From Panulirus ornatus (taxonomy: Eukaryota; Arthropoda; Malacostraca; Decapoda; Palinuridae), in NCBI RefSeq assembly GCF_036320965.1, contig NC_092240.1, forward strand, positions 15,238,501 to 15,302,500: a stretch of 64,000 nucleotides of DNA. The letters run 5' to 3'. This document shows positions 30,212 through 41,554 of this stretch, one piece after another. Both the position numbers and the translations under genes were made by a program. Numbering within the stretch: position 1 is the stretch's first letter; each line of letters opens with the position of its first letter. A model generated the notes under the pieces. It made no database searches. It was not told where the DNA came from and worked only from the letters and a program-made list of their open reading frames with translations.

Positions 30212-30940
30212 TGTTTAGTAGTTTTCCTCCCACGCCATATACACGAAGCACTTTCCTCAACGCATCTCTTTAACATGTTTCTCCAAATCCGTGAATACCA
30301 CATATAAATCCCTCTGTTGCTCTTAATATTCTTCACACAAAGCAAACACCTGATTCACACACCCCCTAGAACCACATTGCTTCTCCTTATTCTGATGGAT
30401 GCCTTGTGCATGCCACCATCCTCTCAATCACCTCTCTCCCATATAAATTACCAGATAACCTCAACAAACTTGTATATCTGTAATGCAAGCAATTCGTCCT
30501 TCTTTCCTTCATATGATAGCTCTTTACAGTCATCTCGCCCGTCCTCGTGTACTGAAATCCTAGCTAGCCTATGAACATCACTCTCGCCTCCTTTTTTGAG
30601 AAATTCGGCTGCATTCACATCCACTCCAACCGCTTTTGCTACACTGTATCCTCATGCAAGTTTTTCACCACTTCCTCTCTTTTCACCAAATCATTTCACC
30701 AAATCACCACTTCCTCTCTTTTCACCAAATCATTTCACCAAATCACCACTTCCTCTCTTTTCACCAAATCATTACTCTCTCGCACCCGACCACATCTGCC
30801 ATCCTGTCATCTAACACATTCAACAGACCTTCAAAATATTCATTCCACGTCCTCTTCATCTTATCCTTCTCTGTTATCATTCTCCTATTTTGCTCTCTTC
30901 TTTCCCTTACGCTATAACCTCCATCCAAAGCGTTCCATTA
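30212..30940 (-). pseudogene. LINE family 1, old copy G (antisense, decayed)
   Basis: Minus-strand sequence aligns in order with copy C from the segment upstream of RT motif A to KVLRVYGVGGKLL. It includes GGATGTGTG-like and GATCAGGTGTTTGCTTTG blocks and a degraded motif A (TTCACGGATTTGGAGAAACA, where the catalytic Asp codon survives in frame). It contains frameshifts and an internal 39-bp triplication. It stops abruptly at the minisatellite. Divergence is far greater than between copies A, B, C and D, so it is an older insertion. Confidence 0.75.
30669..30785. repeat. 39-bp triplication inside LINE copy G
   Basis: CACTTCCTCTCTTTTCACCA recurs at 30669, 30708 and 30747. The single-copy counterpart exists in LINE copy E, so the triplication arose after insertion. 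Confidence 0.85.
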
Positions 30941-30957
30941 TGTATATACCGACCATG

Positions 30958-31031
<74 letters not shown>
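30958..31031. repeat. (AT)n-(GT)n compound microsatellite
   Basis: About 22 AT units passing into about 14 GT units. It lies between LINE copy G and a CCTATGAG-family repeat. Confidence 0.96.
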
Positions 31032-31112
31032 TCCTATGAGTACACGGGGAAAATGAAACACGTGGACTCATAGGAATATCTTGATCACGCGCAAAATTGT
31101 GATCCTTTCCAA

Positions 31113-31116
<4 letters not shown>
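31030..31116 (+). repeat. CCTATGAG-family repeat with inverted repeats
   Basis: TTCCTATGAGTACACG at the left pairs with CGTGGACTCATAGGAA about 14 bp further on (one mismatch). It is followed by ATCTTGATCACGCGC, AAAATTGTGATC and CTTTCCAAT. GATCAC and GTGATC form a second palindrome. The same right half is present at 34.50-34.57 kb. Confidence 0.75.

Positions 31117-31169
<53 letters not shown>
31117..31169. repeat. (TG)n microsatellite
   Basis: About 26 TG units starting directly after the repeat's AATGTC end. Confidence 0.97.
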
Positions 31170-31171
<2 letters not shown>

Positions 31172-31379
31172 AAGATGGCTCAAAGCATCATATGCGATGG
31201 CCTGAGCCACCATACCGGATGGCTTAGGAAGCCATTACAGGGGATGCATTCAGCCATCATGAACGAGAGGAGATATAGAACACCTCCTAATCAAGGGAGC
31301 TCAGAGCGAGAGGGTCGCGGGTAGAGGAACTGAGGAGGATGCAACTGTAACGTTAAGTAATTTCCTGTGGAAGTGATGG

Positions 31380-31705
31380 TAGGAGATAGTGGTTGTGGTG
31401 GTAGGAGATAGTGGTTGTGGTCGTAGGAGATAGTGGTTGTGGTGGTTGGAGATAGTGGTTGTGGTGGTAGGAGGTAGTGGTTGTGGTGGTAGGAGATAGT
31501 GGTTGTGGTGGTAGGGGATTGTGGTTGTGGTGGTAGGAGATAGTGGTTGTGGTGGTTGGAGATTGTGGTTGTGGTGGTTGGGGATTGTGGTTGTGGTGGT
31601 AGGAGATAGTGGTTGTGGTGGTTAGAGATTGTGGTTGTGGTGGTTGGAGATTGTGGTTGTGGTGGTTGGGGATTGTGGTTGTGGTAGTAGGACGTGGTTG
31701 GTGAT
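31380..31705. repeat. 22-bp G/T-rich minisatellite
   Basis: About 14 copies of GATAGTGGTTGTGGTGGTAG plus GA, 22 bp apart at the clean left end (31385, 31407), with T/A variants to the right. Confidence 0.9.
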
Positions 31706-31769
31706 GGTTGTGGATGTTAGGGGGTTGTAGGGAGAGAGTAAGAATGATAGTGATGGTAGATTTTCTTTG

Positions 31770-31895
31770 AATTTTAAGTTATTCAATGGCTAGATATACA
31801 TAGACGAGGCATTTCAGTGAGAGTGTGGGTGGAGGACACATGTCTTGGGGTAAGCGGAGGCGAGTATAGTGTGTACCATACCATGGTATACAGCG
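31770..31895 (+). repeat. Dispersed GGGCCC-family repeat, 5' part
   Basis: GGCATTTCAGTGAGAGTGTG, GGTGGAGGACACATGTCTTG and GTAAGCGGAGGCGAGTATAG match the family. The GGGCCC part is replaced by GT-rich sequence. Confidence 0.65.
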
Positions 31896-32290
31896 GTGGT
31901 GGTAAGGGGCTGGCTACGGTGGTGATAGGGTGTGGTGGAGATACTAGGGGGTGATGGAGATTGCAAGGAGTGGTGGTGATAGGTGGGGATGGTATATATA
32001 TTAAGGGGTGGTCGTGATGGTAGGGGTTAATGGATATTGCACGGGGTGGTAGTAACGACAAGGGGTGGTGGAGATTGCGCCGCTGGGGGGGGATGGGTGG
32101 TGAAAATTGCAGGGGTGGTAATAGTAATGGCAAGAGGTGGTGGAAATTGCAGGGGGGTAATAGCAGTAATGATAGGGGGGTGGTGGAGATTGCAGGGGGG
32201 GAGTGGTAGTAGTAATGACAGGGGGGGTGGTGGAGATTGCAGGGGGGGGGTGGTAGTTGTAATGACAAGTGAGGTGGTCAAGACGGTAAA
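31896..32290. repeat. Degenerate G-rich tandem (GGTGGTGGAGATTGCA units)
   Basis: GGTGGTGGAGATTGCAGGGG and near variants recur around 31930, 32066, 32138, 32180 and 32230, with spacing of about 40-60 bp. Confidence 0.7.
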
Positions 32291-32309
32291 CGACTGATAA
32301 GAGGGTGGT

Positions 32310-32832
32310 TCTTCTTAGCGGTGGTTGTGGGAGTATTGTAGTGGTTGTGGTAGTTGTGGTGGCGGTGGTAGTTGTGGTGGTGGTGGTTGTGGTAGTTGTG
32401 GTGGTGGTGGTTGTGGTGGTGGTGGTAGTTGTGGTGGTGGTTGTAGTGGTGGTGGTAGTTGTGGTGGTGGTGGTAGTTGTGGTGGTGGTGGTTGATAGTT
32501 GTGGTGGTGGTGGTGGTGGTTGATAGTTGTGGTGGTGGTGGTTGTAGTGGTGGTGGTGGTGGTAGTTGTGGTAGTTGTGGTGGTGGTGGTTGTGGTAGTT
32601 GTGGTGGTTGTAGTGGTGGTGGTTGTGGTGGTGGTAGTTGTGGTGGGTGGTGGTTGTAGTGGTGGTGGTTGATAGTTGTGGTGGTGGTGGTGGTTGTAGT
32701 GGTGGTGGTTGTAGTGGTGGTGGTTGTGGTATATGTGGTGGTGGTGGTTGTGGTAGTTGTAGTGTTGGTGGTTGTGGTAGTGGTGGTGGTGGTGGTTGTG
32801 GTAGTTGTGGTGGTTGTGGTGGTAGTGGTAGG
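32310..32832. repeat. GGT/GTT-rich imperfect trinucleotide array
   Basis: More than 500 bp of GTG, GGT and GTT triplets on + with few interruptions. Every frame is open: polyvaline and Gly-rich on +, polythreonine and His/Pro-rich on -. Dense GG dinucleotides allow G-quadruplexes, mostly two-tetrad. No coding interpretation is warranted. Confidence 0.92.
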
Positions 32833-33603
32833 GAGCGGGCGGCGGCTGTGATAGTGATCCAGGGGTGGTTTTTGCGCACCCTTGAGGCCCGATGATGGAT
32901 GCTGTAGTTAAGGGTTGGTGAGGGTTGTTAGCCCTGTGATAGCTCCCGGACCCCGTTTTTTGTGCGTGTCATGTGAGGCGCCCTGGTAAACATAAGAGCG
33001 CCGGCCCACCTCTGGCCAGCGTTACTGATTCTAACACAGATATAAAAGCCTTTTTTTTGGGGGGTTAGAATCTAACGCGGGAGCTTTTGTTAGATATGAT
33101 ACGGAATCGAACACATTTTGCTAAATTCAAAGCTGAATTAATAAAATCCTTTTAGTGAGCTGAAGCCGAAATTAAGAACCTTATGTTAAATTTAACGCAA
33201 ATTAAAAACCTTATGTAAAAATTAGTCTAGAATTAAAGCTCTTCAGTTTCATCTAATTCATAATTTTGTTGTTATTTTTGTTTTTGGTGTTGTTGTATCT
33301 AAGGCAAGGTTAAAATCATTTGCTCAATTCAAATGCATTTTATAGTATCCTTGACAATACGTTCGTTCTAATCAAAGTTTGAATCGGTATGCTGGATGAA
33401 AATGAGATATTAGAATATAAATTGGATTTCCATATGGATGACATATAACGTGAAGAAAAAGAGTATTGAAATCTTATCACAGGCAACTTAACACTGTTGA
33501 TTTTGTTTTTTTTTACTAAAAGAATAAACTTGTGCGAACGTTATGTGTCGAGAAGTGCGCATTACACCTAGCGCAGGACATATCTCGTTGTAGGTGGGGA
33601 GGG

Positions 33604-33608
<5 letters not shown>
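32833..33608. other. Unassigned AT-rich sequence
   Basis: I recognise no gene or retroelement. It has a T-run near 33050 and AT-rich complex sequence to the (CT)n tract. Confidence 0.4.

Positions 33609-33682
<74 letters not shown>
33609..33682. repeat. (TC)n microsatellite
   Basis: About 37 TC units. Confidence 0.97.
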
Positions 33683-33684
<2 letters not shown>

Positions 33685-33749
33685 TAGACTCTGAATATTC
33701 TTTTATGCAGAAAATGGAATGAAAGGATAAAGTGAGAATAGCGGGAAAA

Positions 33750-33750
33750 T

Positions 33751-33829
<79 letters not shown>
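33750..33829. repeat. (TA)n microsatellite
   Basis: About 40 TA units with one C interruption near 33769. Confidence 0.97.
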
Positions 33830-33832
<3 letters not shown>

Positions 33833-33900
33833 CTGATAATGTGATTATGACACGAAAGTGCACTTGGGAACTTGAGTTTCATTTCCCCATAGACTCGTAG

Positions 33901-33902
<2 letters not shown>
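33830..33902 (-). repeat. CCTATGAG-family repeat between two (AT)n tracts
   Basis: Minus strand: ATTCCTACGAGTCTATGGGG, AAGTTCCCAAGTGCACTTTC and CATTATCAGGGG. The 73-bp unit has (AT)n of 70-80 bp on each side with no intervening bases. Confidence 0.8.

Positions 33903-33974
<72 letters not shown>
33903..33974. repeat. (AT)n microsatellite
   Basis: About 36 AT units. Confidence 0.97.
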
Positions 33975-33976
<2 letters not shown>

Positions 33977-34413
33977 TCAGGCTTGGTGCCCCTGTAACAA
34001 ATTCGCGCCATATTTGGACAGCGGCCTACGAGCGTATTCATTTCTCCTCAACACAAAAATCGAATATAAAACTTGTTTTCCTTCATATGATCGACCTGTG
34101 CAATAAAAGTATATAAGTACTTGTTATATATAAACCCCTTTTTTTTTGGTGGGGGAGGAGGTGTGCGCGTGTGTGTAGTTACAAAAATAGTTAGTTCATG
34201 AGATTCGCTGTGTACGACGGAGCGCGTAAACACGATCGCCCGTTGCTTACTCACTAACCCGTTTTCTTTATCTTGTATGTCCTTTTTAAAATCTGTCCTG
34301 AGCGGCTGGGTACTTATATGTCCTTGTGGCTGGTAACTAACGAGAGTCAATCTGCGCATTACTTTCTGGTCTTATATATTACTTTAATCTTCATCAGACA
34401 TTATATATATGAT

Positions 34414-34416
<3 letters not shown>
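33975..34416. other. Unassigned sequence
   Basis: I recognise no gene. A T-run followed by a G-rich segment lies near 34139-34165. Confidence 0.4.

Positions 34417-34501
<85 letters not shown>
34417..34501. repeat. (TA)n microsatellite
   Basis: About 42 TA units. Confidence 0.97.
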
Positions 34502-34507
<6 letters not shown>

Positions 34508-34587
34508 TCCTATGAGTCCTATGGACCCAGAAATATCTTGATCACGCGCAAAATTGTGATCCTTTCCAATATATATACATATATATA
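34502..34587 (+). repeat. CCTATGAG-family repeat, 5' of LINE copy C
   Basis: ATTCCTATGAGTCC, then ATCTTGATCACGCGC, AAAATTGTGATC and CTTTCCAATATATATA. It ends in an imperfect AT run that touches the first LINE bases at about 34588. Confidence 0.75.
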
Positions 34588-34589
34588 GA

Positions 34590-35708
34590 TTGGGGTGCCT
34601 AAATGTGTGTGGATGTAACCAAGATGTGAAAAAAGGAGAGATAGGTAGTATGTTTGAGGAAAGGAACCTGGATGTTTTGGCTCTGAGTGAAACGAAGCTC
34701 AAGGGTAAAGGGGAAGAGTGGTTTAGGAAGGTCTTGGGAGTAAAGTCAGGGGTTAGTGAGAGGACAAGAGCAAGGGAAGGAGTAGCAGTACTCCTGAAAC
34801 AGGAGTTGTGGAAGTATGTGATAGAATGTAAGAAAGTAATTTCTCGACTAATATGGGTAAAACTGAAAGTTGATGGAGAGAGATGGGTGACTATTGGTGC
34901 ATATGCACCTGGGCATGAGAAGAAAGATCATGAGAGGCAAGTGTTTTGGGAGCAGCTGAATGAGTGTGTTAGTGGTTTTGATGCACGAGACCGGGTTATA
35001 GTGTTGGGTGATTTGAATGCAAAGGTGAGTAATGTGGCAGTTGAGGGAATAATTGGTATACATGGGGTGTTCAGTGTTGTAAATGGAAATGGTGAAGAGC
35101 TTGTAGATTTATGTGCTGAAAAAGGACTGATGATTGGGAATACCTGGTTTAAAAAGCGAGATATACATAAGTATACTTATGTAAGTAGGAGAGATGGCCA
35201 GAGAGCGTTATTGGATTACGTGTTAATTGACAGGCGCGCGAAAGAGAGACTTTTGGATGTTAATGTGCTGAGAGGTGCAACTGGAGGGATGTCTGATCAT
35301 TATCTTGTGGAGGCTAAGGTGAAGATTTGTATGGGTTTTCAGAAAAGAAGAGTGAATGTTGGGGTGAAGAGGGTGGTGAGAGTAAGTGAGCTTGGGAAGG
35401 AGACTTGTGTGAGGAAGTACCAGGAGAGACTGAGTACAGAATGGAAAAAGGTGAGAACAATGGAAGTAAGGGGAGTGGGGGAGGAATGGGATGTATTTAG
35501 GGAATCAGTGATGGATTGCGCAAAAGATGCTTGTGGCATGAGAAGAGTGGGAGGTGGGTTGATTAGAAAGGGTAGTGAGTGGTGGGATGAAGAAGTAAGA
35601 GTATTAGTGAAAGAGAAGAGACAGGCATTTGGACGATTTTTGCAGGGAAAAAATGAAATTGAGTGGGAGACGTATAAAAGAAAGAGACAGGTCAAGAGAA
35701 AGGTGTAA
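34590..35708 (+). pseudogene. LINE apurinic-type endonuclease domain (copy C)
   Basis: A 372-residue open frame encodes an exonuclease-endonuclease-phosphatase fold that nicks target DNA before reverse transcription. Visible motifs: LSETKLKG (about residues 32-39) with the metal-binding Glu, GAYAPG (103-108), LGDLNAKVSN (139-148) with catalytic Asp and Asn, RRDGQRALLDYVLIDRR (200-216), and GMSDHYLVEAK (233-243) with the Asp-His pair. The usual first beta strand with its Asn is missing through truncation. It ends at a TAA that replaces the CAA seen at the same place in copy E (QEVKKR becomes stop-EVKKR). It also lacks one Glu codon just upstream relative to E. The frame continues after the stop as the reverse transcriptase. 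Confidence 0.92.
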
Positions 35709-35711
35709 GAG

Positions 35712-37526
35712 GTGAAAAAAAGGGCAAATGAGAGTTGGGGTGAGAGAGTATCATTAAATTTTAGGGAGAATAAAAAGATGTTCTGGAAGGAGGTAAATAA
35801 AGTGCGTAAGACAAGGGAGCAAATGGGAACTTCAGTGAAGGGCGCAAATGGGGAGGTGATAACAAGTAGTGGTGATGTGAGAAGGAGATGGAGTGAGTAT
35901 TTTGAAGGTTTGTTGAATGTGTTTGATGATAGAGTGGCAGATATAGGGTGTTTTGGTCGAGGTGGTGTGCAAAGTGAGAGGGTTAGGGAAAATGAGTTGG
36001 TAAACAGAGAAGAGGTAGTAAAAGCTTTGCGGAAGATGAAAGCCGGCAAGGCAGCAGGTTTGGATGGTATTGCAGTGGAATTTATTAAAAAAGTGGGTGA
36101 CTGTATTGTTGACTGGTTGGTAAGGTTATTTCATGTATGTATGACTCATGGTGAGGTGCCTGAGGATTGGCGGAATGCGCGCATAGCGCCATTGTACAAA
36201 GGCAAAGGGGATAAGAGTGAGTGCTCAAATTACAGAGGTATAAGTTTGTTGAGTATTCCTGGCAAATTATATGGGAGGGTATTGATTGAGAGGGTGAAGG
36301 CATGTACAGAGCATCAGATTGGGGAAGAGCAGTGTGGTTTCAGAAGTGGTAGAGGATGTGTGGATCAGGTGTTTGCTTTGAAGAATGTATGTGAGAAATA
36401 CTTAGAAAAGCAAATGGATTTGTATGTAGCATTTATGGATCTGGAGAAGGCATATGATAGAGTTGATAGAGATGCTCTGTGGAAGGTATTAAGAATATAT
36501 GGTGTGGGAGGCAAGTTGTTAGAAGCAGTGAAAAGTTTTTATCGAGGATGTAAGGCATGTGTACGTGTAGGAAGAGAGGAAAGTGATTGGTTCTCAGTGA
36601 ATGTAGGTTTGCGGCAGGGGTGTGTGATGTCTCCTTGGTTGTTTAATTTGTTTATGGATGGGGTTGTTAGGGAGGTGAATGCAAGAGTTTTGGAAAGAGG
36701 GGCAAGTATGAAGTCTGTTGGGGATGAGAGAGCTTGGGAAGTGAGTCAGTTGTTGTTCGCTGATGATACAGCGCTGGTGGCTGATTCATGTGAGAAACTG
36801 CAGAAGCTGGTGACTGAGTTTGGTAAAGTGTGTGAAAGAAGAAAGTTAAGAGTAAATGTGAATAAGAGCAAGGTTATTAGGTACAGTAGGGTTGAGGGTC
36901 AATTCAATTGGGAGGTGAGTTTGAATGGAGAAAAACTGGAGGAAGTGAAGTGTTTTAGATATCTGGGAGTGGATCTGGCAGCGGATGGAACCATGGAAGC
37001 GGAAGTGGATCATAGGGTGGGGGAGGGGGCGAAAATTCTGGGAGCCTTGAAGAATGTGTGGAAGTCGAGAACATTATCTCGGAAAGCAAAAATGGGTATG
37101 TTTGAAGGAATAGTGGTTCCAACAATGTTGTATAGTTGCGAGGCGTGGACTATGGATAGAGTTGTGCGCAGGAGGATGGATGTGCTGGAAATGAGATGTT
37201 TGAGGACAATGTGTGGTGTGAGGTGGTTTGATCGAGTAAGTAACGTAAGGGTAAGAGAGATGTGTGGAAATAAAAAGAGCGTGGTTGAGAGAGCAGAAGA
37301 GGGTGTTTTGAAATGGTTTGGTCACATGTAGAGAATGAGTGAGGAAAGATTGACCAAGAGGATATATGTGTCGGAGGTGGAGGGAACGAGGAGAAGAGGG
37401 AGACCAAATTGGAGGTGGAAAGATGGAGTGAAAAAGATTTTGTGTGATCGGGGCCTGAACATGCAGGAGGGTGAAAGGAGGGCAAAGAATAGAGTGAATT
37501 GGAGCGATGTGGTATACCGGGGTTGA
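35712..37526 (+). pseudogene. LINE reverse transcriptase (copy C), one further nonsense codon
   Basis: Continuation of the ORF2 frame: 539 residues to a TAG at 37327-37329 (GAG in copies A and B, within GHMERM), then 65 more codons to the natural TGA. Motifs: KAGKAAGLDGIAVEFIKK (about 110-127), NYRGISLLSIPGKLYGRVL (173-191), FMDLEKAYDRVDRD (241-254), GLRQGCVMSPWLFNLFMDG (299-317), LLFADDTALVA (FADD 349-352), and after the stop RRGRPNWRWKDG. All catalytic Asp residues are intact. With only two point nonsense changes, the copy is inactive but young. The trailing HMERM/RGRP region is typical of RTE-related LINEs in my judgement; the clade needs a phylogeny. Confidence 0.92.
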
Positions 37527-37599
37527 CGTGCTGTCAGTGGATTGAATCAAGGCATGTGTATGGGGGTGGGTTGGGCCATTTCTTTCGTCTGTTTCCTTG

Positions 37600-37627
37600 C
37601 GCTACCTCGCAAACGCGGGAGACAGCG
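37600..37627 (+). other. LINE family 1 3'-terminal stem-loop (copy C)
   Basis: Same helices as copy B (CGCT...AGCG outer, CTCGC...GCGGG inner), ending three bases before the A-run. Confidence 0.75.
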
Positions 37628-37632
37628 GCAAA

Positions 37633-38124
<492 letters not shown>

Positions 38125-38310
38125 AGATTTACCCCATACGTAAGCCTAGATTTACCCCATACGTAGGTTTAGATTTACCCCATACGTAGGTTTAGATTTA
38201 CCCCATACGTAGGTTTAGATTTACCCCATACGTAAGTCTAGATTTACCCCATACGTAAGTCTAGATTTACCCCATATGAAGGTCTAGATTTACCTCATAC
38301 GTAGGTCTCC
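38125..38310. repeat. 23-bp minisatellite
   Basis: About eight copies of AGATTTACCCCATACGTAGG plus TTT or CTC, with decayed CCCATAGGTA-like units continuing to about 38430. Confidence 0.88.
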
Positions 38311-38489
38311 CCATAGATAGTTTTTCAAGCCCCATAAGCACGTCTAAGCCCATAGGTAAGGCTTTCCCAAGGATAGGTCTTCCATAGGAGTGTGGGTCTA
38401 CCCCATAGGCAAGGCTGCCCCCATAAGCCAGTCTAACCCATGAGTAGCTCTCTCTTAAAAGGCAGGTTGAGTGTATTATCTGGGTGGCT

Positions 38490-38556
38490 ATATTGTCACG
38501 GTGACCATATTGTCATGGTGACCATATTGTCATGGTGACCATATTGTCATAATGGT
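38490..38556. repeat. 17-bp minisatellite
   Basis: GGTGACCATATTGTCAT repeated about 3.5 times. Confidence 0.88.
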
Positions 38557-39380
38557 TAGGTTATCTTTAGCAGGTATTCCCCTCAGAGTCGTTGACCTGT
38601 AACAGCCTCGACAGATGAGGTCGATGATATTTTAGATATGATATTCAGACTACCAATAGATCGGGTTCAAAGGTCAGATTCCATAATGAAACTTCAGCTC
38701 TCAAAGTCCACAGTTCCTTGGCAGACGTGGCTGGCACTCAAGTCCACTTCAAGAGTTCGTACGTGAGTGATGTGCATTCGTTCATTAACTTCAGGAATTC
38801 AAATGAGGTTATAGGAATTCAATGTACACGAGTCTCGTCGATTTTAGGTCATATAAGCATAATCATTATACCCTCAAAACCCCAGTTATAATAATTTCCT
38901 TCCAAGTCTTCAAAATATGAATTTTTGTTTCCCCATGTGATTTGCCTCCGCTTATACCCCAGTGTGATGTGTCCTTCCCCATTACTACCACGGTCACGTT
39001 TTGTCTTATAGCAATTACACAAATGAACCCTTTTTAGATTTAGAAGTCTCCATCCTGGGAATGAAATAGATATAGACTGACGAGCTGAGGAATGGGTCAT
39101 CCCCTCACCACCCTTCCCGTCCATGAACACCTCGATAATTACCTGCGTCACCACTTTTTGTGCAGTTTTTTTTTCTTTCTTTTTTTTCTTTTTTGCGTCG
39201 AGACGCGTCCTCTCCCGACACCCCAACTCACCCTCTCCTCCCCCGCTAGACCACAACGTGTGGACCTCTGCAGCGGACGGCTCAGAAGAAAAAAGAACAA
39301 AAAACCATGACGCTGTTTCAAGGCCTTGCTATCATACCTTCATCTGTATGGGTTAGGAACAGGGGATGCTCTTAGTCTTC
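38557..39380. other. Unassigned sequence
   Basis: I recognise no gene. A T-rich run with C interruptions lies at 39168-39195. The longest frame is 135 codons on - (39256 to 38849) without a recognisable domain. Confidence 0.4.
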
Positions 39381-39382
39381 TA

Positions 39383-39795
39383 GCAGATGTCCTCGTCATA
39401 GACCATCAGATATTCTGTTATCTGGGTTTTCCCACGTTCTGTGTCCTCCAGATGGTAACGTCGTAATAGACCATGAGATATTCTTTTATCTAATCTTCTT
39501 ACAAACCATCCTCCGATATTCTGTTTTCTGACTTTCCTCCAATAGATAACCTCACCATTAGACCATCAGATATTCTTTTATCTGTCTCTTCCAAGTATTG
39601 TCCTTCAGAAGATAACTTCGTCGTAGACCATCAGGTCTTCGGTTACCTAATTTACCCGTGTACATTCTTTCGGCAGATAACCTCATCATAGACCAACTGA
39701 TGGTCTGATATCTGTCTCTCCCATGTAATGTTCTCCAGCAGATTACCTCGTCTTAGACCATGAGGTCTTCTGTTATCAGGTTTTCCCACGTAACT
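39383..39795. repeat. ~66-bp tandem repeat (GACCATCAG core)
   Basis: CAGATAACCTCGTC, TAGACCATCAGATATTCTGT and TATCTG blocks recur about six times at roughly 66-bp spacing. Single units lie at 26.5 kb (same strand) and 59.7 kb (opposite strand). Confidence 0.8.
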
Positions 39796-40120
39796 CCCCC
39801 AAGTACACCATCATAACGAGGTGTTATACTGCAAGGCGGACCATATACCTCACTCTCCCTCATTCCAGCTGATGTACTGTGAGTCCCCCTCCCATATCAT
39901 CACCTCCTCACCACCACCGACGTGTCTGAGACGATCCAGGTTTGGCCGTCCCGAATCCTGTCCTCTGCGCCTTCGTTAGGCTGATCCACTCAGAGATCTT
40001 TACGTCAGAGATGATCACATAAACATATCGGAAAATTAAACGTTATTGCATCATGTTTTCAATGAAATTGTTGTTAATGCCTGCAACGGTGTACAATCTA
40101 TTGAATCTGAACGAGGAGGA
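39796..40120. other. Unassigned sequence
   Basis: I recognise no gene or array. Confidence 0.35.
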
Positions 40121-40124
40121 TTCC

Positions 40125-40285
40125 TTCACTCGTATTTAGGTTTAGAATATCTATTGTCTAACCATATATAGACAAAAGCATTTCATGAGAGCGTGGGTGA
40201 AGGTCGTACATCTAGGGGTAGGTGGAGGCCAGTATAGAGTGTATAGCAGGTACAATACATGGACATAAGAGGGTGACATCTCTGT
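40125..40285 (+). repeat. Dispersed GGGCCC-family repeat, 5' and middle part
   Basis: TATCTATTGTCTAACCATAT, AGCATTTCATGAGAGCGTGG, TAGGGGTAGGTGGAGGCC and AATACATGGACATAAGAGGG in family order. The copy ends before the GGGCCC pair. Confidence 0.7.
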
Positions 40286-40546
40286 AATGTTTTCTACCAT
40301 AATGGAACTTTTTAAACTCTTGTATGCCGTCCACATAACTCGGTTAAATCAATTCATCCATTATTCGTATACCATGGAAGGTCCTCCTTACGTAACCTTC
40401 TTAAGTTTCTTTATGTGATTTCATATTATGTCCTCTGGTGGTTCTCTCCCGGCATCTTAAAAAGGACCATTTACTGTATACGTTGTGAAGCTGGTTTAGT
40501 AATTTGAAAGGTGTACTTAAATCACCTCTGACTCGTCTCCCCTCTG

Positions 40547-40548
<2 letters not shown>

Positions 40549-40606
<58 letters not shown>
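40549..40606. repeat. (GT)n microsatellite
   Basis: About 29 GT units. Confidence 0.97.
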
Positions 40607-40611
<5 letters not shown>

Positions 40612-40727
40612 GTAAATTTGATTACTCTGGAGATCAAGCGAGCAAGGCAACCCAGCCTGTGACTTGTTACATACCTCTCAAGGTTGAGGCACCAGCTTGT
40701 CCCTCGTGATCAAGCCGGCCCAGCGCT

Positions 40728-40833
<106 letters not shown>

Positions 40834-40999
40834 AAAAAGGAGTGTGTTTATGCACCGCCGTTCGATCCGTGAAGAGTTGTGCCGATGATGTAGATGCCCA
40901 TCGCGTTAGTAATCATTTTCTCACAGGCGGAGGTGTACTACGGCACTGGTGAGGAAGAATTCCTATGGCGTCAAATTCATTGACGAATACCATTTTCTT

Positions 41000-41470
41000 T
41001 CTTGATATGTCGCCAGTTGCTAGACTTCCTCTGTATTTTCTATACCAAATGGAAAAATATGGAAGATGATTGGACGTTTGAGATTAAGTGCTTAAAGACA
41101 ATGCGTGGAATGAGGAGGGTCGACCATGTAAGGAATGAGTGTGTAAGAGAGAAGTGTGGTAGTAAGTGGAGTGTGATTGGAGGGAGCTGACCAGGGCGAG
41201 CTGAAATTGTTTGGACTTATAGAGAGGATGAGCGAAGAGAGTGGCTAAGAGCATATATCTATCACAAGTGGCTGAGCAAAAGGGGAGAGGAAGACGAGAC
41301 GGAGAAGAAAGGTTGGAGTGAAAGAAACATTAAGTTATCTGGGTCTGAACGTTCAGGAGGATGAGAGGCGTGCAGGAGATATAATGAAATGGAGTGATGT
41401 GATATACAGGGGGTGACGTATTTTCAATAGAATGAACCAAGGAACATGAAGCGGTCAGGGGAAGCCAAGG
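41000..41470 (+). pseudogene. LINE family 1, old copy H (C-terminal part, decayed)
   Basis: In broken frames it reads CLKTMRGMRRVDHVRNECVR, LFGLIERMSEE, LNVQEDERRAGDIMKWSDV and IYRG. These align with CLRTMCGVRWFDRVSNVRVR, WFGHMERMSEE, LNMQEGERRARNRVNWSDV and VYRG of the young copies. GGGGTGACGTATTTTCAATA follows the end, like GGGTTGACGTGCTGTCAGTG. Divergence is strong and several frameshifts exist, so it is an older member or sister family. Confidence 0.78.
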
Positions 41471-41554
41471 AAAGAGTCTTAGGATTCAGATGTGAGTAGG
41501 AGCTTTAGATTCGGTGCATTAAACATGACAAACACAATAGATGTGAATTTTAGT

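Noticed and set aside
32001..32879. 292-codon Thr/His/Pro-rich minus frame
   Set aside because: It is the complement of the GGT/GTT array; the polythreonine core and alternative open frames show it is compositional.
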